The notes under the pieces were generated by a model, which worked only from the letters and a program-made list of their open reading frames with translations, made no database searches and was not told the origin of the DNA. A stretch of 64,000 bases of DNA, taken from Rhizobium sp. Root1220 (GTDB lineage: Bacteria > Pseudomonadota > Alphaproteobacteria > Rhizobiales > Rhizobiaceae). The DNA is taken from NCBI RefSeq assembly GCF_001426265.1, contig NZ_LMDG01000034.1, positions 172,888 to 236,887 of the forward strand, given 5' to 3'. The position numbers and the translations under genes are program-made. Shown here piece after piece: positions 23,764-32,893 of the stretch; within the stretch, counting starts at the first letter, position 1, and each line of letters starts with the position of its first letter.

Positions 23764-24441
23764 GTGCGCATCCTCCTCACTGAAGACAACATCGCGCTGG
23801 CTGACGGGTTGTCGGCGATTTTGCGGGGGACGGGGCATGCGGTCGATGTCGTGCATGACGGCGCCTCGGCCAACGCGGTGATCGCGGCGGAAAATTTCGA
23901 TCTGGTCATCCTCGACCTCAACCTGCCGGAAATGGACGGACTCGATGTTCTTCGATCGATGCGCGCGCGCCAGAACCAGGCCGCCGTACTGATTTTGACG
24001 GCGCGTGGCACGCCGGAGGAGCGCGTTAAGGGGCTTGATCTCGGTGCCGACGACTATCTCATCAAGCCCTTCGACATCGCCGAATTCGAGGCGCGGGTGC
24101 GCGTCCTTCTCCGTCGCCAGGCAGGCCTGCATTCGGCGACCGTCAGCTATGGCAGCATCTCGCTCGACCTAAATTCCCGCTCCTTCTCGGCCGGCTCAAC
24201 GCCGCTGGACATCCCGACACGCGAACTTGGCCTTCTGGAAATCCTCTTCATGCGCGCCGGCAAGGTGGTCGCCAAGGAGGCAATCATCCAGTCGCTCACC
24301 GCCTTCGATGACGACATCTCCGCCAATGCCATCGAGCAATATGTCAGCCGCCTCAGGAAGCGCCTGTTGCCGCATGGCCTGACCGTGAAAACCGCTCGCG
24401 GCATCGGCTACTATCTCGACAAGCTGCCAGAGGTCTCATGA
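23764..24441 (+). CDS. OmpR-family response regulator, TctD-like
   Basis: DNA-binding response regulator of 225 residues: receiver domain (1-115, phosphoacceptor Asp51 in LVILDLNLPEMDG, KPFDIAEFEARV) and OmpR/PhoB winged helix (about 125-222, ending KTARGIGYYLDK). The start is GTG. Its stop overlaps the start of the sensor kinase gene by four bases, so the pair is translationally coupled. The kinase has the TctE-type sensor, and tctCBA lies in the same neighbourhood, so control of carboxylate uptake is likely. Confidence 0.9.
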   Translation: MRILLTEDNIALADGLSAILRGTGHAVDVVHDGASANAVIAAENFDLVILDLNLPEMDGLDVLRSMRARQNQAAVLILTARGTPEERVKGLDLGADDYLIKPFDIAEFEARVRVLLRRQAGLHSATVSYGSISLDLNSRSFSAGSTPLDIPTRELGLLEILFMRAGKVVAKEAIIQSLTAFDDDISANAIEQYVSRLRKRLLPHGLTVKTARGIGYYLDKLPEVS

Positions 24442-25820
24442 CGGCAGCCTATTCGCTTCGACGCAGGCTGCTTTTCTGGCTGCTGATCTCGACCGCCATC
24501 CTCGGCGTGTTGGCGCTGGCCGATACCTATCGCGAGGCCGTGCAGACTTCGAACATCGTCTCCGACCGGGTGCTCGCAGGCTCCGCGCTGGCGATCGCCG
24601 AGCGTGTGGTCGTGGCGGAAGACGGCTCGCTGCAGGTCGACATACCCTACGTGGCCTTGGAAATGCTGACATCGGCAGCGCAGGACCGCGTCTTTTACCG
24701 CGTCGACGGGCCGCCCGGAAATTTCATCACCGGCTATCAGTCGCTTCCGGTTCTTGCGGAAACGCAAGGTGACATTGCCGCCTTCGCCGATGACTCCTTC
24801 CGTGGCGAGCCGATCCGCGTTGCGACACTGCAGCGCTCGGCATCCACCGGCATTCGCTCTGTACCGTTCACGGTCACGGTTGCGGAAACCACGATCGCCC
24901 GGCGCCAGCTCGCCCGGGCAATCCTCTTGCGCTCGGCGCTGCGGCTGTCGGTCATGATTGCCGGCGCGGCGGTCATTGTCTGGATATCCGTCACCGTGGC
25001 GCTGCGCCCGCTCTACAAGCTGCGCGACGCCATCGGCGAGCGGAGCCCCGACGATCTGCACCCGATTGAGCAGTCCGTTCCAAGCGAGGTTCAGCCGCTG
25101 GTCGACACCGTGAACGGCTTCATGGTGCGGCTGCAATCGGCGCTCGATGCACTGCGAAACTTTACCGGCAACGCCAGCCATCAGCTTCGTACCCCGCTGG
25201 CGATCATCCGCACGCAGCTGGCGCTATCCGTCCGCGCCGCCTCTCTTTCGGAGGCGCAGAATGCCGCTTTCAAGGGTGACCAGGCGGTCGCCCACGCCGA
25301 GCGAATCCTCGCGCAGCTGCTGCTGATGGCGAAGATCGACGCCGCTGCAGCAAAGGAAGCGCTGGCCGCTGCCGAGATCGATCTCACCGCGATCGCGCAC
25401 GATATAACCGCTGAGCTCATCCCGGCCGCCGCTGCTGCCGGCATCGATCTGGGCTTTGAAGGCGATGGTCCCGAGGCGATCCGCGCCGAGCCGCTGCTGA
25501 TCGGCGAAATGCTCCGCAACCTTGTCGGCAACGCAATCGCCTATGCCGGCAGCGGTGCGGTGGTCACCGTCCGCATCCGTCGCTCGGAACGTACAGTCTG
25601 CCTGGAGGTCGAGGACGACGGCCCGGGGATCCCGTCGGAGACGCTGGCTGTCGTGTTGCAGCGCTTCTCGCGCGGCACCGAATCCTCGAGCCCCGGCGCA
25701 GGCCTCGGATTGCCGATCGTCGAGGAGATCGCCGGGTTGTTCAATGCGGTCCTGACACTGGAGCCGGGCGCCGACGGCAAGGGGCTCAACGCCAAGGTGG
25801 CTTTCGCAGCGGCGGCCTGA
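24438..25820 (+). CDS. sensor histidine kinase, TctE-like
   Basis: Inner-membrane sensor kinase of 460 residues. Order: span 1 (about 10-28), a periplasmic domain of about 130 residues with the 2CSK_N (TctE N-terminal) pattern (YREAVQTSNIVSDRVLAGSALAIAERV, FYRVDGPPGNFITGY), span 2 (about 165-185), HAMP-like linker, HisKA with FTGNASHQLRTPLAI (phospho-His248), and HATPase with the N box MLRNLVGNAIAYA and G boxes DDGPGIP and GAGLGLPIVEEIAG. It partners with the regulator whose gene it overlaps. The signal is probably a carboxylate, either direct or via the nearby binding protein. Confidence 0.9.
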   Translation: MTAAYSLRRRLLFWLLISTAILGVLALADTYREAVQTSNIVSDRVLAGSALAIAERVVVAEDGSLQVDIPYVALEMLTSAAQDRVFYRVDGPPGNFITGYQSLPVLAETQGDIAAFADDSFRGEPIRVATLQRSASTGIRSVPFTVTVAETTIARRQLARAILLRSALRLSVMIAGAAVIVWISVTVALRPLYKLRDAIGERSPDDLHPIEQSVPSEVQPLVDTVNGFMVRLQSALDALRNFTGNASHQLRTPLAIIRTQLALSVRAASLSEAQNAAFKGDQAVAHAERILAQLLLMAKIDAAAAKEALAAAEIDLTAIAHDITAELIPAAAAAGIDLGFEGDGPEAIRAEPLLIGEMLRNLVGNAIAYAGSGAVVTVRIRRSERTVCLEVEDDGPGIPSETLAVVLQRFSRGTESSSPGAGLGLPIVEEIAGLFNAVLTLEPGADGKGLNAKVAFAAAA

Positions 25821-25929
25821 GGGCTTGGCGGGCTTGGCCATTCCGCCTTGCATTCTCTCGCTGCATTGCACACACTGGTTTCGGGAACAGCAATGCCGCA
25901 CGAAGATGTGGCGCCAGATAAGGCACGAT

Positions 25930-28900
25930 ATGTCGATCAAAGCCAGCATCTATCATCTGACGCACTATAAATACGACAAACCGATCCGCCTCGGCCCGCA
26001 GATCATCCGCCTCAAGCCTGCTTCGCATTCGAAAACGAGGGTCATCAGCCACGCGCTGAAGGTCAGTCCGTCGAACCACTTCGTTAACCTGCAGCAGGAC
26101 CCCTACGGCAACTATCTCGCCCGCTACGTCTTTCCGGACCCGGTTACCGAATTCAAGATCGAAGTCGACCTCGTTGCCGACATGACCGTTTACAACCCGT
26201 TCGATTTCTTCATCGAGGAAAGCGCCGAAACCTGGCCCTTTTCCTATCCCGAAGATATCCGCGACGACCTGAAGATCTACTCGGCGCCGCAGCCGATGGA
26301 ACCGGCGCTTGCTGCCTATGTCGCATCCATCGACCGCACGCCGGTACGCACGATCGATTTCATCGTCGGCCTCAATGCGCGCCTGAAGAACGACATCGAG
26401 TACGTCATCCGCATGGAGCCCGGCGTCCAGACGCCCGAGGAAACGCTGAAGCTCGCCCTTGGATCCTGTCGTGATTCCAGCTGGCTGCTGGTCGAGATCC
26501 TGCGCAATCTCGGCCTCGCCGCCCGCTTCGTCTCAGGCTACCTGATCCAGCTCACCCCGGACCTGAAAGCCCTCGACGGCCCCTCCGGCACTGAGGTCGA
26601 TTTCACCGATCTGCACGCCTGGTGCGAAGTCTATCTGCCCGGCGCCGGCTGGGTCGGCCTCGACCCGACCTCCGGCCTGCTCACCGGCGAAAGCCACATA
26701 CCGCTCGCCGCCACCCCGCATTACCGCAACGCCGCCCCGATATCAGGCGCACTCTTCGGCCACGCCAACACCGAATTCGATTTCGACATGAAGGTGTCGC
26801 GCGTCGCCGAGCATCCGCGCATCACCAAGCCCTTTTCCGACGACAGCTGGGACGAACTGAACGCCCTCGGCGCCAAGGTCGACAGCATTCTCCAAGCCGG
26901 GGATGTCAGGCTCACCATGGGCGGCGAGCCGACCTTCGTCTCCATCGACGATTTCGAATCCGAGGAATGGAACACCGCAGCCGTCGGCCCGACCAAGCGC
27001 GAGAAGGCCGATATCCTGATCCGCAAGCTTCGCGAGCGCTTCGCCCCCGGCGGCTTCCTGCATTATGGCCAGGGCAAGTGGTATCCCGGCGAAAGCCTGC
27101 CGCGCTGGACCTTCTCGCTCTACTGGCGCAAGGACGGCAAGCCGATCTGGCAGAACCCCGTGCTGATTGCCGGTGAAGGCAAGGAGACCGGTGCCAAGGC
27201 GGAAGATGCCTCCAAGCTTCTGAACGCCATCGCCAGGGAACTCGCGATCGGGGCCGACATGGTCCTGCCAGCCTATGAGGATCCGGCCGAATGGATCATC
27301 AAGGAAGGTAGCCTCCCCGAGAATGTCGATCCCTCCAATTCCAAGCTTAAGGACCCGGAAGAGCGCAGCCGCATCGCCCGCGTTTTCGAACGCGGCCTGA
27401 CGACGCCGACCGGCTATATCCTGCCGGTCCAGGCCTGGAACGCCAAGGCTTCCGGCCAGCGCTGGATCAGCGAAAAGTGGAAGACACGCCGCGGCAAGAT
27501 CTTCCTCGTCCCCGGCGACAGCCCCGTCGGCTACCGCCTGCCGCTCGGCACCCTGCCTTACGTGCCGCCGGCCCGCTATCCCTACATCCACACCCCCGAT
27601 CCCTCGATCCCGCGCCAGCCGCTGCCCGAAATCTTCGTGCCGGCCGGTCGCGCCATGCCGGAGGCCTCGCGCCACAGCGACGAGGCCGGTCAGAGCCGCG
27701 TCGAGCAGACGCTCGGTGAGATCGGCGGCGCGGTGCGCACCGCGATCTCGGTCGAGCCGCGCGACGGCAGGCTTTGCGTCTTCATGCCTCCCGTCGAGCG
27801 CATCGAGGACTATCTCGAGCTCATCGCCGCCGCCGAGAATGCCGCCGCCGAGCTCGGTCTGCCGGTCCACATCGAAGGCTATTCACCGCCGCAGGACGAA
27901 CGTATAAACGTCATCCGCGTCGCGCCTGATCCCGGCGTCATCGAGGTCAACATCCATCCCGCTTCCAACTGGCAGGATTGCGTCGACATCACCACCGCGG
28001 TCTATGAGGAAGCACGCCAGACACGCCTCGGCGCCGACAAGTTCATGATCGACGGGCGCCACACCGGCACCGGCGGCGGCAACCACGTCGTCGTCGGTGG
28101 CGCCAATCCCGCAGACAGCCCGTTCCTGCGCCGTCCCGACCTATTGAAGAGCCTGGTGCTGCACTGGCAGCGCCATCCCTCGCTCTCCTACATGTTCTCC
28201 GGCATGTTCATCGGCCCGACGAGCCAGGCACCGCGCATCGACGAGGCGCGCCACGACAGCCTATACGAACTGGAAACGGCGCTCGCACAGATCCCCGCGC
28301 CCGGCGGCGTGATCCCGCTACCGTGGATAACCGACCGCCTGTTTCGCAACACGCTGATCGATGTGACCGGCAACACCCACCGCGCCGAGATTTGCATCGA
28401 CAAGCTGTTCTCGCCAGACGGCCCCACCGGCCGCCTCGGCCTCGTCGAGTTCCGCGGCTTCGAGATGCCGCCGAATGCCCGCATGTCGCTGGCGCAGCAG
28501 CTGCTGGTCCGCGCGCTGATCGCCCGGTTCTGGCAGAACCCCGCAGATGGCCGCTTCGTGCGATGGGGCACGACGCTGCACGATCGTTTCATGCTGCCCC
28601 ACTTCGTCTGGGCCGATTTCCTCGACGTGCTCGGCGATCTCCAGCAGAACGGCTTCGACCTCAGCCCGGAATGGTTCAAGGCGCAGCTCGAATTCCGTTT
28701 CCCCTTCTGCGGCGAGGTCGAATACGAGGGCTCGAAACTGGAGCTGCGCCAGGCGCTGGAACCCTGGAACGTCATGGGCGAAGAAGGTGCCGTCGGCGGC
28801 ACCGTGCGCTATGTCGACAGTTCCGTCGAACGCCTTCAGGTGCGCCTCGAAACCAGCAACGCGTCGCGCTACACCGTGACTTGCAACGGCCGCACCGTGC

Positions 28901-29247
28901 CGTTGACGCCGACGGGCACCGCGGGTGTCTCCGTCGCCGGTGTCCGCTTCAAGGCCTGGCAGCCGGCGTCGGGATTGCACCCGCTTCTGCCGGTCAACAC
29001 GCCGCTGACCTTCGACATTTATGATACATGGTCGAAGCGCTCGATCGGTGGCTGCATCTACCATGTTGCCCATCCGGGCGGGCGTACCTATGACACGTTC
29101 CCGGTCAATGGTAACGAAGCGGAAGCAAGGCGGCTGGCGCGATTCGAACCTTGGGGACACACGGCGGGCAGCTATATACCGCCCGTGGAAACGGGGTCTC
29201 CGGAATTTCCGCTGACGCTCGATTTGAGGCGACCGGCAGGACTTTAG
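25930..29247 (+). CDS. transglutaminase-like protein with C-terminal DUF2126 putative amidoligase domain
   Basis: Large cytoplasmic protein of 1105 residues. The N-terminal 100 residues (IYHLTHYKYDKPIRLGPQIIRLKP) form the bacterial transglutaminase N-domain. The transglutaminase core, about 150-270, has the triad Cys180 (LGSCRDSSWLL), His in DLHAWCEVY and Asp in GLDPTSG, and probably acts as a peptidase or amidase. From about 310 to the end is DUF2126 (LTMGGEPTFVSIDDFESEEWN, DGRHTGTGGGNHVVVGG, GLVEFRGFEMPPNARM), listed as a putative amidoligase of the glutamine synthetase/GCS fold. Start at 25930. First gene of a three-gene unit with the ATP-grasp/alpha-E and second transglutaminase genes. 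No characterised substrate is known to me. Confidence 0.88.
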   Translation: MSIKASIYHLTHYKYDKPIRLGPQIIRLKPASHSKTRVISHALKVSPSNHFVNLQQDPYGNYLARYVFPDPVTEFKIEVDLVADMTVYNPFDFFIEESAETWPFSYPEDIRDDLKIYSAPQPMEPALAAYVASIDRTPVRTIDFIVGLNARLKNDIEYVIRMEPGVQTPEETLKLALGSCRDSSWLLVEILRNLGLAARFVSGYLIQLTPDLKALDGPSGTEVDFTDLHAWCEVYLPGAGWVGLDPTSGLLTGESHIPLAATPHYRNAAPISGALFGHANTEFDFDMKVSRVAEHPRITKPFSDDSWDELNALGAKVDSILQAGDVRLTMGGEPTFVSIDDFESEEWNTAAVGPTKREKADILIRKLRERFAPGGFLHYGQGKWYPGESLPRWTFSLYWRKDGKPIWQNPVLIAGEGKETGAKAEDASKLLNAIARELAIGADMVLPAYEDPAEWIIKEGSLPENVDPSNSKLKDPEERSRIARVFERGLTTPTGYILPVQAWNAKASGQRWISEKWKTRRGKIFLVPGDSPVGYRLPLGTLPYVPPARYPYIHTPDPSIPRQPLPEIFVPAGRAMPEASRHSDEAGQSRVEQTLGEIGGAVRTAISVEPRDGRLCVFMPPVERIEDYLELIAAAENAAAELGLPVHIEGYSPPQDERINVIRVAPDPGVIEVNIHPASNWQDCVDITTAVYEEARQTRLGADKFMIDGRHTGTGGGNHVVVGGANPADSPFLRRPDLLKSLVLHWQRHPSLSYMFSGMFIGPTSQAPRIDEARHDSLYELETALAQIPAPGGVIPLPWITDRLFRNTLIDVTGNTHRAEICIDKLFSPDGPTGRLGLVEFRGFEMPPNARMSLAQQLLVRALIARFWQNPADGRFVRWGTTLHDRFMLPHFVWADFLDVLGDLQQNGFDLSPEWFKAQLEFRFPFCGEVEYEGSKLELRQALEPWNVMGEEGAVGGTVRYVDSSVERLQVRLETSNASRYTVTCNGRTVPLTPTGTAGVSVAGVRFKAWQPASGLHPLLPVNTPLTFDIYDTWSKRSIGGCIYHVAHPGGRTYDTFPVNGNEAEARRLARFEPWGHTAGSYIPPVETGSPEFPLTLDLRRPAGL

Positions 29248-29258
29248 ACTTAGGGCTT

Positions 29259-31676
29259 ATGGGCAAGAAACCGGCAAGAGAGCTGAGGGCAGACATCAAG
29301 GACCGTATCGGCAACGATGCGGCGGTCAACTATGCACCCTTCCCTGACGTCGCCGACGAAATGGTCGACAACACAGGCGCCATTCGACCGGTCTGGCAGC
29401 GGTTCATCAGGCACCTCGAGGAAATGCCCGAGAGGGAACTGACGGAGCGCTTCGCTCGCGCGGACCGCTACCTGCGCGACGCCGGCGTCTTCTATCGTGC
29501 CTATGGCAGCACCGGCACCGGCGAACGATCCTGGCCGCTCTCGCACATTCCGGTGCTGATCGACGAGCGTGAATGGGAAGCGCTGTCGGCCGGCCTCGTC
29601 CAGCGCGCGGATCTTCTCGAAGGGATCGTTGCCGATATCTACGGCGACAACAAGCTCGTCGAAGGCGGCGTCCTGCCGCCGGCCCTGATTGCCGCCAATC
29701 CGGAATTCCAGCGTCCCCTGGCGGGTGTCACGCCGGCAGGCGGGCACTATCTGCATTTTTGCGCCTTTGAAGTGGGCCGCGGGCCTGACGGCAACTGGTG
29801 GGTGCTTGCCGACCGGACGCAGGCGCCATCCGGCGCCGGTTTCGCTCTCGAGAACAGGGTTGCCACCACCCGCGCCTTTTCGGATGTCTACGCCGAAACC
29901 CCGGTCCACCGGCTTGCGTCGTTCTTCGGCGCTTTCCGCGATGCGTTGCAGGGAATGAAGCATAGCGGCGACGACCGCATCGCCGTCCTGACGCCGGGAC
30001 CGGCGAACGAAACCTACTATGAACACGCCTACATCGCCCGCTACCTCGGCTTCATGCTGCTCGAGGGCGAGGATCTGGCGGTCGTCAAGGGCAAGGTGAT
30101 GGTTCGCACCGTTGCGGGCCTTAAGCCGATCGGAGTCCTTTGGCGCCGTCTCGACTCGGCCTACTCCGATCCGCTGGAACTGAACCAGAGCTCTCACATC
30201 GGCACGCCCGGTCTCGTCGAGGCACTGCGCGCGGAAAACGTCACCATCGTCAACGCACTCGGGACCGGCATTCTGGAAACCCGGGCGCTTCTTGCTTTCA
30301 TGCCGACGATCTGTCGCGAACTCTTCGGCGAGGACCTGAAGCTGCCATCGATCGCGACCTGGTGGTGTGGCCAGAAGGACGAACGCGAGCACGTGGCCGC
30401 CAACATCGAGAAGATGGTTATCGGGCCTGCCTATTCGCGTGCGCCGTTCTTCGACGACAACGGCGAATCCGTTCTTGGCTCGACGTTGAGGACCAGCGCC
30501 GTCGAGTCGATCGGCGAGTGGCTGAACACCGATGGCGCGAAACTGGTGGGCCAGGAAGTCGTCCGGCTTTCGACCACGCCCGCGTGGATCGGCGGCAAGC
30601 TGGTGCCACGGGCGATGAGCCTGCGCGTCTTTGCCGCCCGAACGGCGAACGGCTGGCAGATCATGCCCGGCGGCTTCGCCCGCATCGGCGGCAGCGACGA
30701 CGTTGCCGCCATCGCCATGCAGTCGGGCGGCGGCGCCGCCGACGTCTGGATCGTCAGCGACAAGCCGGTCGAGCGTCACACGCTTCTACCCGGCGAGGGC
30801 AGCTTCACCCGCAACATGCCGGGCAGCCTGCCGAGCCGTGCGGCGGACAACCTGTTCTGGCTGGGCCGCTACATCGAGCGGGCCGAAGGCGCCTTGCGCA
30901 TCCTGCGCGCCTGGCATGCCCGTTTTGCGGAAGCCGCCGATCCGAGCCAGCCGCTGCTCGCCGACGTCACCGATTATCTCGCCGCCGTCGACATTGATAC
31001 CGCAGACGCTGTTCCGGAAACGCTGCTGCGTAACATCGACAGCGCGGTCTATTCAGCAAGCAACATCCGCGACCGCTTCTCGCCGGACGGTTGGCTGGCG
31101 CTGACCGATCTGGCAAAGACCGCACGGCGCTTTCACAGCACGGTTTCCCCAGGCGACGACGCAAGCCACGCCATGACGATCCTGTTGCGAAAGCTTGCGG
31201 GCTTTGCCGGTCTCGTGCACGAAAACATGTACCGGTTCACCGGCTGGCGTTTCCTGTCGCTCGGGCGCCATATTGAACGCGGGATGCACATGACCCGCCT
31301 GCTTGGCCATATGTCCGGTCCCGAGGCGCCCGACGGCGCACTCGACATGCTGCTGGAGATCGGCGACAGCGTCATGACCCACCGCCGGCGCTACAACGTC
31401 AACACCGCACCGCTGACGGTCACCGACCTTCTGGCCCTCGATCCGCTCAATCCGCGGTCCATCCTCTTCCAGATGAACGAAATTCACCACGAGGTGGAAA
31501 AGCTTCCGAACGCCGTCGTCAACGGCCAGATGTCGCCCTTCTATCGCGAGGCGATGCGCCTGCACTCCGGCCTCGCCGTGATGACGCCCGAAGCGATGAG
31601 CGTCGAGGTCTATCGCCGGCTCGAGCGCGAACTCGAACACCTTTCCGACCTGCTTGCGCAAACCTATCTGGGGTGA
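29259..31676 (+). CDS. circularly permuted ATP-grasp fused to alpha-E domain
   Basis: Fusion of 805 residues. Residues about 60-490 are the circularly permuted type 2 ATP-grasp (DUF404/407-type): ADRYLRDAGVFYRAYGSTGTGERSWPLSHIPVLI, VLTPGPANETYYEHAYIARYLG, EGEDLAVVKGKVMVRT and the QKDEREHVAANIEKMVI region. Residues about 520-800 are the alpha-E (DUF403) helical domain, LPSRAADNLFWLGRYIERAEGALRILR and GWRFLSLGRHIERGMHMTRLLG. In many bacteria these are two genes. Such pairs travel with transglutaminases and are predicted to make and break peptide-like bonds. The start is ATG at 29259, 11 bases after the preceding stop; the end overlaps the next gene by four bases. Confidence 0.88.
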   Translation: MGKKPARELRADIKDRIGNDAAVNYAPFPDVADEMVDNTGAIRPVWQRFIRHLEEMPERELTERFARADRYLRDAGVFYRAYGSTGTGERSWPLSHIPVLIDEREWEALSAGLVQRADLLEGIVADIYGDNKLVEGGVLPPALIAANPEFQRPLAGVTPAGGHYLHFCAFEVGRGPDGNWWVLADRTQAPSGAGFALENRVATTRAFSDVYAETPVHRLASFFGAFRDALQGMKHSGDDRIAVLTPGPANETYYEHAYIARYLGFMLLEGEDLAVVKGKVMVRTVAGLKPIGVLWRRLDSAYSDPLELNQSSHIGTPGLVEALRAENVTIVNALGTGILETRALLAFMPTICRELFGEDLKLPSIATWWCGQKDEREHVAANIEKMVIGPAYSRAPFFDDNGESVLGSTLRTSAVESIGEWLNTDGAKLVGQEVVRLSTTPAWIGGKLVPRAMSLRVFAARTANGWQIMPGGFARIGGSDDVAAIAMQSGGGAADVWIVSDKPVERHTLLPGEGSFTRNMPGSLPSRAADNLFWLGRYIERAEGALRILRAWHARFAEAADPSQPLLADVTDYLAAVDIDTADAVPETLLRNIDSAVYSASNIRDRFSPDGWLALTDLAKTARRFHSTVSPGDDASHAMTILLRKLAGFAGLVHENMYRFTGWRFLSLGRHIERGMHMTRLLGHMSGPEAPDGALDMLLEIGDSVMTHRRRYNVNTAPLTVTDLLALDPLNPRSILFQMNEIHHEVEKLPNAVVNGQMSPFYREAMRLHSGLAVMTPEAMSVEVYRRLERELEHLSDLLAQTYLG

Positions 31677-32560
31677 AGGCTGTGCTCTACGATCTGTCAC
31701 TGCACATGGGCTACATCTACGACACACCAGCCTCGGGCGCACGCCACATCATGCGCCTGATGCCGCTTTCGCTGCCAGACCGCCAGCGCCTGGTGGCCGG
31801 ATCGCTCAAAGTTGAGCCGGCACCGGAAGAACAGTCGCATTTCGTCGATTTTTTTGGGCATCCGGCGACATCGTTCATGGTGCGCGCGCCCCACGAAAGG
31901 CTCGACATCCGCATGCAGGCCCGCGTGCAGGTGGAAGCCCATTCAATTGCCGCGGACTTTTCGCCGCTCCTGTCGCAACTGCCGGACGAGGTTGCCGGCA
32001 TCTGGTCGCTGAAGCCAAATTCGCCGCATCATTTTCTCGGCAACAGTCCGCGCCTGACCGAAAACCGTGCGATCTCCGACTACGCCCGGGAAAGCACTGG
32101 ACAATCGCTGACGGTGCTGCAGATCGCCAACGCGCTGTGCGCCCGCATCAATGCCGAGTTCACCTACGACGCCGATGCGACGACCGTGGACACCACACCG
32201 ATTGAGGCCTTCCGGCTGAAGCGCGGCGTCTGCCAGGATTTCGTTCATGTCATGATTCTGGCGCTGCGCAGCCTCGGCATTCCTGCCGGCTACGTCTCCG
32301 GCTTTCTGCGCACCATCCCGCCGCCGGGCAAGGAACGCCTCGAGGGTGCGGACGCTATGCATGCCTGGGTGCGTGTCTGGTGCGGCGAGACGATCGGATG
32401 GGTCGAGCTCGATCCAACCAACAACATCCCCGCAGGCACCGATCACATCGTCGTCGCCTACGGTCGCGACTATGCCGACGTGGCGCCCGTCATCGGTGTG
32501 CTGAAAAGCTACGGCAGCCAGCGTTCCGACCAGGCGGTGGACGTGATACCGCTGAATTGA
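31673..32560 (+). CDS. transglutaminase-family cysteine protease-like protein
   Basis: Protein of 295 residues with the bacterial transglutaminase N-domain (1-100) and core (about 140-260). The catalytic triad is Cys187 (LKRGVCQDFVHVMI), His in GADAMHAWVRVWCG and Asp in WVELDPTNNIPAGTDHI. It has no signal peptide, so it is probably cytoplasmic. The GTG start lies inside the stop of the ATP-grasp/alpha-E gene (GTGA), giving coupled translation. By family context it would hydrolyse or transfer the peptide or amide made by the ligase partners. The core is complete, so it is probably active. Confidence 0.9.
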   Translation: MKAVLYDLSLHMGYIYDTPASGARHIMRLMPLSLPDRQRLVAGSLKVEPAPEEQSHFVDFFGHPATSFMVRAPHERLDIRMQARVQVEAHSIAADFSPLLSQLPDEVAGIWSLKPNSPHHFLGNSPRLTENRAISDYARESTGQSLTVLQIANALCARINAEFTYDADATTVDTTPIEAFRLKRGVCQDFVHVMILALRSLGIPAGYVSGFLRTIPPPGKERLEGADAMHAWVRVWCGETIGWVELDPTNNIPAGTDHIVVAYGRDYADVAPVIGVLKSYGSQRSDQAVDVIPLN

Positions 32561-32577
32561 TCCCGTATCACCGAAAT

Positions 32578-32613
32578 TGCGCCAGGAAGGGTCAAATTTG
32601 ACGGTCTGGCGCA
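32578..32613 (+). repeat. nested inverted repeat in the gap before glgP
   Basis: TGCGCCAG (32578-32585) pairs with CTGGCGCA (32606-32613), and inside lies the perfect palindrome GTCAAATTTGAC (32591-32602). There is no T-run, so it is more an operator or RNA processing element than a classic terminator. The rest of the 330-base gap (32614-32893) is AT-rich near glgP and must hold the operon promoter, but no single promoter stood out. Confidence 0.5.
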
Positions 32614-32893
32614 GTTGGCCTGGCTATCGGGGGCCGATCGAGCAACAAAGCCGGTTCGGAACAATACGGAGCGACTTTCGTTTATCGCAATCGCCGATAT
32701 CAGAATCGGAAAACCGATTGAAATCAAGTTCTTTCATCGCCGTGATCCGAAGCGTCGTCAATTTTTTCGTTTGCACAATTCCCTTGTTGCAAGTGCGTAG
32801 TAACGGTGCATAAACTGCATTCTAATCGCGAGTACAATCGATTAAATCACGCATAACATACTGAAAATAAGACCGAATTGGCGAGGACTGACG

